Assembly: GCA_033026295.1 (NCBI GenBank)
Contig: CM065172.1
Coordinates: 15,743,165 to 15,807,164 of the forward strand
Direction of reading: 5' to 3'
Origin: Channa striata
Lineage: Eukaryota; Chordata; Actinopteri; Anabantiformes; Channidae
Length of the DNA stretch: 64,000 nucleotides
How positions within the stretch are numbered: the stretch's first letter is position 1; the number at the start of each line of letters is the position of its first letter. The notes beneath the pieces were generated by a model, which worked only from the letters and a program-made list of their open reading frames with translations, had not been told where the DNA came from and made no database searches. The translations under genes were made by a program, and so were the position numbers. Of this stretch, positions 26,301 through 36,817 are shown piece by piece.

Positions 26301-29300
26301 GGGCACGCCGCAAAAACTAGGCAGACAGACACTTGCCAACGGGCCCACATTGGCAGATGACCAGCTGTCAGCTTGGTGTGTGACAGCCCTAAAAGGCCAC
26401 GAATGGGTTATTTTCTGTATTAAAATCAATATTTCAAAAGGATGTTGCATGTCTGTACGATATGCACTTTGACTAAATATTAACAAATATGGAAGAATGT
26501 TGTCTTAGCTATTGCAGTAATACAAATATAATGAGTGTGGTGTGTGACAAGTACATCATTTACAAATATATGTTTGTTAATTGTTAATGACATGGAAGCT
26601 TGCATTGTCCAGTATGTTATACGCTTTGCCATAAAACACACAATTACTTTGTTACGTGCGTAGTACAATGGACACAACTACACTAAGAGGGGATGTGGGT
26701 AGACCTGAATGCTCCCCACACCATAATTTTAGCTAACATAGCTACCTACTTTCTTTTTCTGGAGCAACAAATGACACTCACATGGTTTAGGGTTGCACAT
26801 TATTGAAAAAACTTACATGTTGTTGTTTCTGTTACATATATTGTTAAATGAATAAAATAAAATATAAAATATAATAATATATAATAAAAAATACAAGTAT
26901 TTTTACTAGATGACTTGAACAGCTCAATTAGAAAAGAACTGATAGTTCTAGAATAAGGAGATTTTTGTAGTTGAAACACAAATTGCCTAAAATTGCCCAG
27001 CCAAGTTACCAGCATAGATGGTCAGAAATGACAAAAATCTCACCATTTGAAATAATAAATAACAATAATTCCTTTAGTCGACCATTCAGATTTAGGATAC
27101 AGGAAGATTCAGATGTCTTGAGACAAGAATGCTTTATAGTGATAACTGCAGTCTTCACATTATTTTGTCTTCATGTAGAAGGTCAACCTGTTAATTAGCT
27201 TATGGTTTTGTCACAGATGTTAATGGCTTAGTCAGAGTTGAACACTATCCATGTAAGATTTAGAACACAAATACATCATGATTGTCGTTACATCTTAGCG
27301 TTCGAGAAAGAATTGGTTCTAACAAGATATTTTCTTGTTTCTTCTGAGAAAGTAAGCAACATTATCATTAGCCGCTTACCGTAAATTCTGGACTATAGAG
27401 CGCACCTAAATTTAAGCCGCACCCGCTAAAATTTAAAAGAAATATATATTTTGTCACATATAAACCGCATCGGACTATAAGCCGCCAATATCCAGGCTGA
27501 GAAATAAGATATTCACATAGAAAGATTTTGTACCATAAGTGTTTATTCATATACCTGAACCTGAATGGTGCCTGTAACACGGCAGTAAAAGTGCTGATGT
27601 TTGCTGTTGTGTGTCTTGGGTTGCATGCGCTAAGAATAAAAACTGGCGCTTTTTTGTTTGCACTGACTTCCATCTACAGCGCCCATCTGAGGGCTGCAGA
27701 AAAATTCATAGAAAAGCCGCATCTCTGTAAAAGCCGCATGGTTCAAAACGTCGGAAAAAAGTAGCGGCTTATAGTCCGGAAAATACGGTAGTTAAAAATA
27801 GAGGCCATAGTATTTAAAAACTACTCAATAAGTACCAGCTGTGCAGTCTGTTGATTGTCTATAGTAAGACTTGGTTAACTGCTTTGATGTGTCCACAATC
27901 TCATTTGACATGCCATGGCTTAACGGAGTTAGCAGAAGTCATATTGGCTTATTTCCAGTTGTGAGGTCCATTTAAGTAATTTACATTTTTCCCCTTTTCA
28001 TTTTACATCAGGAGCTCAGCCATCAGCCTCAACACCAAACTCAATGCAGGTTCCACCACATGCCCAATCCAGTGTTATGGGTGTACAAAGTAGCATGGCA
28101 GGTCCCCCCCCTGGTACAACTGCTGGGCCTAGTATGGGCCAGCAACAGCCTGGCCTCCAGACCCAGATGATGGGCCTCCAGCATCAGGCCCAGCCCGTGT
28201 CCTCTTCCCCCAGCCAGATGGTTCAAGGCCAGGGTGGAGGTCAAACTGTCCTCTCCAGGCCCCTTAGTCAAGGGCAGAGAGGAGGGATGACCCCACCCAA
28301 GCAGGTGATGCCTCTGCAAGGCCAGGGGGTGATGCATGGGCCGGGTCAGATGGTTGGTGGCCAAGGGCACCAGGCCATGCTTCTACAGCAACAACAGCAA
28401 CAAAACCCAATGATGGAACAAATGGTTGCCAACCAGATGCAAGGCAACAAGCAGGCATTTGTAGGGAAGATTCCAGCTGGGATCATTTCTAACCAGGTGA
28501 TGCGTGGCCCTTCTCCAAACATCCCAAGTAACATGACACAGTTCCAAGGTCAGGTTGGTCCACAGCAAATGACCCCACAACAACAGCAACAAATGGCACA
28601 GCTCCAACAACAACAGTTACAACAGCAACAACAACAGCAATTGCAACAACTGCAGCAACAACAGCAACAACCCCAACAGATGAACCAGCAACAACCCCAG
28701 CAGGTGCCTATTGCTGGTAATCCTAACCAAGCTATGAGTATCCATGGGCAACAAATGAGGATTTCAGCGAGTCACAATCTTATCCAACAACAGTTGCAAC
28801 AGCAGCAGTTACAGCAGCAGAAACAGCACCAACAGGTCATGTTGCAACAACAAGCAGCTCAACAACATCCACATGCTCTTGATCCCAACAGTGGGACAGG
28901 GGACTTAGCGGTTCAACAGATGGTCCCTGATATGCCGGCACAGCAGCAGCAAGGCATGATAGGGGGGCCTCAGCATATGCAGATGGGAAATGGGCACTTT
29001 GCAGGACATGGCATGAACTTTAACCCACAGTACCCAGGTCAGATGCCTGTGGGAGGACCTTGTGGACAGGCAGGTGGCTATTCTGTCAATAAGGATGTCA
29101 CACTGACTAGCCCACTACTGGTCAACCTGCTGCAGAGCGATATCTCAGCTAGTCAAATTGGGCCAGGAGGAAAACAAGGAGCAGGTGGGGGGAATCAGGC
29201 CAAACCAAAAAAGAAGAAACCAGTGCGAAAGAAGAAGGCCAAAGAAGGAGAGGGCCAACAACAAGTAGAAGGTCTAAGGTAATAAGCTGTTTATATTATT

Positions 29301-29723
29301 TGGGTGGGTTTTTCTCTTTTGTTTTTGTGATGGACGATCTTACCATTTTTGCATTATTTATTTGATTCAACTTTATCTGTTTGTATTTACTTAGTGGTCT
29401 TGATGCAGCTGGCATGGAGGAATCTGAACTACCCAATCTGGGTGGTGAACAAAGTTTGGGGTTAGACAACACAGGTCCTAAACTCCCTGATTTTGCCAAC
29501 AGGCCTTCGGGTAAATTACACAGTTTAAAAAAAAAATAAAAATATATATATATATATATATATTCTAAGCTGCTGATTCTTAAGTGTTTGCAACTTTCTG
29601 GTCTTGTCTCTTTTGTGCTTATATGTGCATTTGTACCATACAAATCATACAAATTTTTTACTTAGGCTTTTCTGCTCAACCTGGAGACCAGAGAGTGTTG
29701 CAGCAGGTATCCATGCACTTTAT

Positions 29724-29780
<57 letters not shown>

Positions 29781-29798
29781 GCAACACCAACAACAACA

Positions 29799-29829
<31 letters not shown>

Positions 29830-29832
29830 CAA

Positions 29833-29864
<32 letters not shown>

Positions 29865-32800
29865 ACAAATGCAGCACATTCAACAACAACAAATACAGCA
29901 ACAGCAAATGCAGCAGGCGCAGCAACAACAAGTGCAACAACAAATGCAGCAACAGCAAATGCAGCAACAACAGCAACAATTACAACAACAACAACAGATG
30001 CAGCAGCAGCAGATGCTGCAGATGCAGGGTCTCCAAAGTGCTCAAGGACAGCAGGGCATGACAGGGCCACAGACTTCAGGTCAAGGCCAGCCCCACATGC
30101 ATCCTCATGAGCTGCAGCAACAACAGCAACCAACTCAACCACCACACATGCAACAGCAGGTAATGTTATTATGCAACTTTAATATTATTATTAGTAACAT
30201 TAGTATAGTAATAAAAGTGTTTGGTATCAACACTGCCTATTTTCTTTGCATTTTTAACAACAGCAGCAGATGATGATGATGATGAAAATGCAGCAAGAAC
30301 AGGTGAAAAATCGTATGTCCATTCCACCGGGTGGGCAACTTCCTCCTCGAGGTATAGGCAATCCATCTGAGGGGCAGAGGCTTCCTGTTTCTCAGCAAGG
30401 CAACATGCCTGTAATGATCAACCTTCAAGGGCATGGAGGGGTAACCCCATCACCCGACAAAACTAGAGGCATGCCGGTGATGGTAAACCCACAGGTAAGT
30501 GTCACTGGCTGCAGCATATCTAAACATGCAATTTACACTTACATATAATGATCTGAATTTTACTTGTTCCTGCACATTTTAGCTTGCAGGCACTGCACGA
30601 AGAATGTCCCATCCTGATGTGGGTCAGGGTCCCCAAGCCACTGGATCTGAAGAGGCTTCTGCAGGGGCCCACCCCAAGCAAGAAAGGCCTGTTTGCCCAG
30701 AAATGGGGGTGCAACCTGGAAATGGGACCCAACAGATGATGGCAAATCAGGGCTCCAACACTCATGTTATGAAGCAAGGCCCTGGTCCATCACCAATGCC
30801 CCAGCACACAGGAGCCAGTCCCCAGCAACAGTTACCTGCACAACCTCAGCAAGGAGGCCCCATGCCTGGCCTTCATTTCCCCAATGTTCCCACAAACTCA
30901 CAGAGCTCCCGGCCCAAAACTCCCAACCGAGCCAGCCCCAGGCCGTACCACCATCCTCTTACTCCTACTAATCGTCCACCCAGTACTGAGCCTTCAGAAA
31001 TCAATCTTTCACCTGAGAGGCTGAATGCCTCTATTGCAGGGCTGTTTCCTCCCAAAATCAATATTCCTCTGCCTCCTAGGCAGCCTAACCTAAACAGGGG
31101 CTTTGACCAGCAAGGTCTTAACCCAACGACCCTCAAAGCCATTGGACAGGCCCCTCCTGGCTTAACTTTAACAGGCAACAACAACAATGCTAGTGCAGGT
31201 GGAAATAACACTAACAGCAGTCAGCAGCCTTTGTCTGCTGGCAGTGGAGCAGGAAGTGCAGGTACAAAACAAGACAAGCAGCCGGGAGGGCAAGGTAAGA
31301 GAGCAAGTCCTAGCAATAGTCGGAGGTCAAGTCCTGCCTCTAGCCGCAAGTCAGCTACCCCAAGTCCAGGAAGACAAAAGGGAACAAAAATGGCTACCTG
31401 TCCTCCCCACCAGCAGCAGTCTGTGAACTCTCAAGGGCAAACTATGATGCTAGGTCCCACTTCAGTACCCCCAAGTCCAGTATCTATGCCTTCACAAGTA
31501 AGTGGGAGCATTGAGGCACAACAGACTCAGAGCACTTTCCAAGGGAATCAGGGTAGCCATGCAGAAGGTATCAGAGAAAGCCAGGGAGTGATGACAGCAG
31601 AGCACCGACCAATGGCTCAGCCTCAACCCCAGCTACAGCCCTTGAGGGAGTTATCAGGCCCCAGAATGGCAGGTCCTCGCTTCTCAATGCCTCAGCAGGC
31701 TAAACCTGACTTGGAACCACAGGGTGATACATTAGATAGGCAGCCAACACAAGCAGCTCCCATTCAGGACTCTGAGGTCTCACCTGCTCTCAGGGCAGCT
31801 CCCACATCACTCAACCAATTACTGGATAACACAGGTGTCACTAATGTACCTATTCGGCCCATACAGAGTAATAATGTTAGGGATGTAATGGGAAGGGACA
31901 GTCCTAAGTCTGCTTTGGATACAGACCGGCCACCCCACAGTAATTCCCAGAGTACAGAAGTGTCAGCTTCTGTCCCTGCTGTTACCACTTTAAATGAATC
32001 AGAAACCAAATCCAAACCTAGTGTCCCAATATCTACCACCAGTTCTAACTTGCAGCCTACTTCAGTTCCCACCTCACACACTAGCAATAATGTGAACCCC
32101 AATACTAACCATGGACTTAATCAAAACACAAGCTCTAGTCTTAGTACCAATGCCAGTCCAAATTTAAACCTAACAGCCATTCCTTGCAGCTCTCTCAGTA
32201 CTAACGCTAATATCACCCCAAATGCAAGCCCCAATCAAATCACTACTGGTCAGACTAGTACTGCCTTACCTGTTAGCACCAGTTCTAACTCGAGCTCTAT
32301 TTTAAACTCAGCCAGTTTGCCTCTAAAACCAAGCCCTAGTCCTAAAACTGTTCACTCAGTCATTCAAATCCCTGCCGCCTCTAGCACGATTTCCCCCAGC
32401 CAGATAACTGTGTTTGTCACCTCTAACACAATTACTCCTCCACCCACTTCCCAGGTACCCACATCTATGGTCTCTACCATGGTGGCTGTCCCCAGTAAGA
32501 GCATTAGGCCTCAGGACATCCGTCAGCAGACACCTGTATCCCGAGCTGCTCAGTTTATTGCAACCACCCCTGTATTTTTTCAGGTCCCAGGACCCTCTCC
32601 AGCTCCCAACACCACAGTGGTATCACAGCCAGTGACTATGGTGGGGCCTATTCAAGTGTCCACAACAAACATCCAACTTTCTCCCACTGTGGGCTCCACC
32701 CAGCCCTCAGGGCTTAACATGACCAGCACCCAGGCTGCCAGGAGTACTGTTGGACAGGTTCAGATTGCCACCACGGTGTCTCCATCAGTCCCGGTTGGTA

Positions 32801-35646
32801 CCCTCCCAACTCCGCAGCAAGTTAATACAGCAGCTTTCAAAGCAGAAAATCTAGGGGAGGCAGCTTCTGCTCAGAAAACTAGTCCCCCAGTCCAACATCC
32901 ATCTCCCCATCCAAGTCCTTCAGCACCATCTCCCTTTCAGCTACCCCTGGCTTCTCCTCCTCCCTGCTCTAGCCCTGGGGTTGTGAACGCCATTCGAAGA
33001 AGTCCTATATCTCCATCTCTTACCGCACAGGTGAAAAGTAAACCTGTGCAAGCTGCTGCAGCTGGTAATGCTGAAACCCAACAGAGTTCTATGGAAAGGC
33101 ACGCACAGGTGCCAACTGTCACTGTGTCATCACAGGTTTTTCATCCTCCTGCTAGTCCTGCCATTCAGACTGAAGCACAAGTTCCCCGTACTACTGCTGC
33201 TGCTCCAAACAACCTTACTCCACCTGCTGTCTCCTCCCCAATCCCAGTTCCTGGACAAGTTACTATACCTACTCAGACTGTTGCTCAGGCTCCCGTTCCT
33301 GCACCAGCTTCAGTGTCTAACCCAACCCAGGCTGTATCTTCTCAAGCTCCTTTTGTAACTATGGTTGGTACAACCACTACTATATCTTCTGCTACCACGC
33401 TTTCTACGGTTGCTCCTGTACAAAGTCCTGTACCGTCCATTGTTCCAATTGTTGCTGCACCTGGATCTGTTCAGAAGGTTCCCTCTACCACCTCCTCTCC
33501 AGAAGTTAACCTCAGTGGAGTTCCACCAGCTCAGTCTGATCCCCCCGTTATGGAACCTGCCATGCTGCCAGCTGTAAAACCTGCTGAAACAACTCTGACC
33601 GCTGAAGGTAAACACGTTTATAATTGCATTTAGTCGTTTTGCAGAAGCTTTTCTTCTAAGTGCCTTACAAGTAAGTTAAAACTCAAGCCAATAATCTGAT
33701 AGTCTTGTAGAAGACATGAAAAGCAAACTGCCATAAGAAATAAGGTTTAAGGGACACAAGTGCCAGATAGGGAAGATCCATACAGTAATAATGTTAGGAA
33801 TGTAATGGGAAAGGACAGTCCTGTCTGCTTTGGATACAGACCGGTCACTACACAGTAATTTCCAGAGTACAGATGTGTCAGGTTCAGTCCCTGATTTTAC
33901 CACTTTAAATGAATCAGAAACTAAACTCAAAAATAGTCTCCCAATACCTACCACCAGTTCTAACTTGCAGCCACTGAAGTGATTTCGAGAACTTTCAACC
34001 TGATGTTGTTTTTGAATGATCAAAGATGAGACATGAGAATTTTCGTTTTATATAATGTAGTACTTTTACTTTGTTCTTTAATATCCTTAGTACTTTTACT
34101 TAAGTAAAAGATAAAAAATGGCAGGGGAGTTTTTTGTTTTTTTTTAAGCCTTTTATTAGTATATTACATTTTTGTACCTCTACAAACACTGTGCCACATT
34201 TTGCTGTATATGGGGTTGTGTATCTTGTCCTTTGTGACGTTATTAAGACAACCAGTGTTAGCGTTATGGCTATTTGGTGTACTTGATATATGAAAAACCA
34301 TCTGTAGATCGTGGAGTTAGTGGTAGGTTTTTGTGTTTTTAGTTGAGAAATCCGCGTTGAGACATATCCTTGTGTAATAATTACTTTTCGACATTAAGAT
34401 GGATAAGTTGAACAATTTTTTCTCTTTTTCCTAGCCCCTATTCAACAAGACATCCAGCAGTTGCAGGAACCTGTGTCCAGTGAGAAGATGGGTAATTGTG
34501 ATCATACTTGTTTGAGAAGTTGTTAAAAATCTTTCCATATATATACACATTGCATAGAAATAATAATTGTTTTGTCCTGTTTAGGTGAAGACGTCTCAAC
34601 AGGTTCTGAGCAAGGGTAAGATTCTAGATTATAGAATTTGTATTCTTTTAAACACTGTGTCTTAATTAGGTGTATAATGCTTTCAAAGTTGTTGGGGGGG
34701 TTTAATAAGGTGTCGCTTACTATTGATCTGTGAGAAGTTGGCCTAGTCTTACACCTGTGCACTTGAAGGAGAAATGCTTAGACATTTCTAACTCTACTGA
34801 AACTCAGGGAGTTCAGTTGGTTGGCCAAGGGCTACATGGTGAAAACAATGAGCCACGTTGCCTCAGCACACGGTATGTATGATTAGCATGCAACAATATG
34901 AATATATTAATTTACCCCCGATGATTAAACCCAAAAACTGCCTATTATAAACCAAATTTTACTACTCCACTGATCTTTATGGTGATATCTCTTTTCCTAT
35001 AGGGATGTCATAATATGGTGGGGAAGTGAATTAATTTTTGTTCAGCAGTTTATAGTTTACCGCTGTTTTTCCACTTCTATCACAGATGGGCAAAGAAAAG
35101 AAAGACGCCCATCAACTTAGTCCCAAGGTATGTATTTTAACATGTTTGCGCTGCAAAGACACAAGCAGTGATCATGTCGACGTAGTGGATGCTGTTGGGA
35201 TGAAGATGCACAATATCTGTGGTAGACGAGGAAAAACAGCAGTCCCGAGTGGTATTATCTTTCTCTGAGTAGAGCAGAGTTAACTTACACCTTTACATAA
35301 TTACTGATGTTTTTGTTTTCGTTTTCTTCTCCGTTTTTTTCTTTCTTTTTTTCCTTTTTGGTTCTCGTAGAGCCTCTGTGGAGAAACCCAAAGGACCGAG
35401 CAGACGAAGCTCCCGGGCAGAGAAGGAGGTGGACGAGGAACCAGTAGCAGATAGTGGCATTCGGAAGAGATCAGCCAGGCCTGGAACCACTGCTGCTGTT
35501 AAAGGTAAAAACACAAGCAACTTTAAAAGACACAATAGCACAACACTAAAGTTATAACACATACTACCATACTTTGATACACTTGTATATCCTCAACAGA
35601 AACTGGAGCAAGCCCTACCCAGGCTAAACGAAGGAAGTCTAAATAG
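23362..35646 (+). CDS. ncoa6: Nuclear receptor coactivator 6 (ASC-2/TRBP/PRIP)
   Basis: Seventeen coding exons: 23362-23659, 23876-24031, 24140-24262, 24479-24601, 24690-25535, 25644-25775, 28012-29278, 29395-29510, 29666-30159, 30264-30494, 30583-33607, 34435-34491, 34585-34615, 34747-34872, 35086-35127, 35371-35504, 35600-35646. They give 2415 aa (human about 2063). NCOA6 is a nuclear scaffold that binds ligand-bound nuclear receptors and belongs to a KMT2C/D histone methyltransferase complex. Exon 2 has the most conserved block ([29 protein letters not shown]). Then come Gln/Pro-rich segments, the main receptor-binding motif LVNLL (929-933) after LTSPL, a Lys-rich patch, polyQ (1041-1088), [26 protein letters not shown], a second motif LNQLL (1672-1676) and a basic tail ending KRRKSK. 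The exon 11 Ser/Thr/Pro region is much longer than in mammals. Short exons 12-15 rest on phase and open frame; the C-terminal exons 16-17 match RRSSR and KRSARP. Confidence 0.94.
26200..26400. repeat. GC-rich patch with perfect 8-bp hairpin in ncoa6 intron 6
   Basis: In an AT-rich intron, a locally GC-rich segment holds GCGGCGTG (26293-26300), three G, and its exact complement (26304-26311). The patch looks like a fragment of an inserted element, but I see no terminal repeats and cannot name it. The 2.2-kb intron otherwise holds only the TIR element at 27377-27790. Confidence 0.35.
27377..27790. mobile_element. MITE-like element with terminal inverted repeats
   Basis: The left end TACCGTAAATTCTGGACTAT and the right end, whose complement begins TACCGTATTTTCCGGACTAT, form imperfect terminal inverted repeats of about 28 bases. 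The phrases 'ccggactataagccgc' recur inside at 27473-27486, 27714-27720, 27733-27740 and 27765. This is a repeat I recognise as widespread in fish. The element is about 0.4 kb, non-autonomous, and may have a TA target duplication. Superfamily not assigned. Confidence 0.75.
29725..29868 (+). repeat. ncoa6: Polyglutamine tract of ncoa6 (CAG/CAA)
   Basis: 48 consecutive codons read 20 Gln, one His, 27 Gln. They are a mixture of CAG and CAA: the longest CAG run is eight codons (29797-29820) and the longest CAA run eleven (29746-29778). Further Gln-rich sequence with Met interruptions continues to the end of exon 9. Human NCOA6 also has polyQ, so the feature is ancestral; length should vary between individuals. 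Confidence 0.95.
33751..33973 (+). repeat. Decayed direct duplicate of part of ncoa6 exon 11
   Basis: This intron 11 segment aligns base for base, with scattered substitutions, to exon 11 positions about 31828-32058. For example, the match covers 'taataatgttag', 'gctttggatacagaccgg', 'accactttaaatgaatcaga' and 'accaccagttctaacttgca'. A two-base deletion near 33820 (tcctgtctgc against tcctaagtctgc) breaks the frame, and it lies outside the spliced exon. It is an intragenic duplication on the same strand, about 1.9 kb from its source. Confidence 0.9.
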
Positions 35647-35956
35647 GCACAGCTGTAGTTGTGGCATTCTGATAACTGTACTGTATATTATTTTTATTCT
35701 GCTGTGAATCGGTTGATATTGGTTTCTCTGGTCTGGATTATGAATTTTCATTGCAGGAGAAAACCATGTACAGATTGTTTTTAAAAAATAAATATATGCT
35801 TTTGTTTTGTCGATGCTATTATGTGAGATTGTAGTTAGAATGTGTGCTTACAGTGTGTGTTTGTGTGAATGTGCTTTTTTTTTATTAATGCCGGACTAAT
35901 CATGTGAAGACTGATAATGAAGCTTGTCACGATAGTATAATTATGTTGTAAAATTG

Positions 35957-35962
35957 AATAAA
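35957..35962 (+). promoter_or_regulatory. ncoa6: ncoa6 poly(A) signal
   Basis: AATAAA 311 bases after the stop, followed by a T-rich stretch (tttgttctgtg). An earlier AATAAA at 35787-35792 is an alternative. The 3'UTR is therefore short. Confidence 0.55.
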
Positions 35963-35979
35963 ATTTTCTACTGCTTTTG

Positions 35980-36639
35980 TTCTGTGAAACTTTGTATTGT
36001 ATTTAGGTGCTGGAATTTGTTCATTGGGTTTAAAGTCAGCTCTGCATTAAACCTGAATTTCTGATCAATATCAAGTGTGATGGTAAATGGTTACGTGAAG
36101 AGACATTGAAGCACTCGACGACTCATGATGCCTGGATCAGAAATGAAGGCCTACCGTGGAGGGGGGATAATTTACAGAAATAATAATTGGAGGGAAACTG
36201 AAGGGAAGGGGAGTTGCTTTGAAAAACAGGCGGATGAAGGAACATAAATTAGCAGCACCTATTGTTTTATAGACACAGACTGCAAATTCCTAAATTATCT
36301 GACTGAGGATATGAGACATGGCAGTGCTATACACTTGTTACTAAGGTAAAGTAGTAACTTCTCAGTAGCAGCGGAAACAATTAAATGAAACATGCTTTGA
36401 TTAACTTACTTTTTCCTCAGTAAGTACCAGTACATTCTGACGCCCTTTGATTTTTATTTAGAGCAAAGGCAGTCAGGATTTTATCTCTCTATAATTACTA
36501 CTTTAGTAACTACCACTAATAACTAACAGCACAAATTTGTGTATGCAGATTTTTGTGCTCCGTCCCTGCAGAGATATGTTTAGTAGTATGGTGTTTTCTC
36601 TGCAAATGTCATTTAAGGATGGAGTGTCCAGGCTGTCTG
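35980..36639. other. Short intergenic gap between ncoa6 and top1
   Basis: About 0.7 kb with no coding signal. It separates genes that are megabases apart in human and so marks a synteny junction. Confidence 0.5.
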
Positions 36640-36817
36640 GGCATGTTGATAGTGGTTCGGGGTGAGGAGCGTGCACGACTAGAATGTGAGCATGCGCAGT
36701 GAGTCGACGCTGGGACTCCATTCCCGTCTGTCAGCGAGCTTTCCCCGAGCTTTCGCATCCTCAACAGCTGTCTGCTGTGAGAACTTCACCTGCTTTACAA
36801 ACACAAACACCTTGACC
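36640..36817 (+). promoter_or_regulatory. top1: top1 promoter and 5'UTR
   Basis: CpG-rich segment with an NRF1-like site (GCATGCGCA, 36690-36698) and no TATA box, directly upstream of the ATG. The ATG context (gaccATGa) has A at -3. The start site is inferred. Confidence 0.5.

Noticed and set aside
27368..27673. 101-codon frame on the - strand
   Set aside because: It lies inside the TIR element and has no protein resemblance; such frames come with every copy of the repeat.
29662..30145. Long open frames on both strands coding poly-Leu, poly-Cys, poly-Ala/Val or poly-Thr
   Set aside because: They are other-frame readings of the CAG/CAA tract in ncoa6 exon 9.
31764..32102. 112-codon - strand frame, with a related frame at 33676-34023
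   Set aside because: Both are antisense readings of ncoa6 exon 11 and of its decayed intronic copy; the similarity reflects the duplication, not a gene pair.
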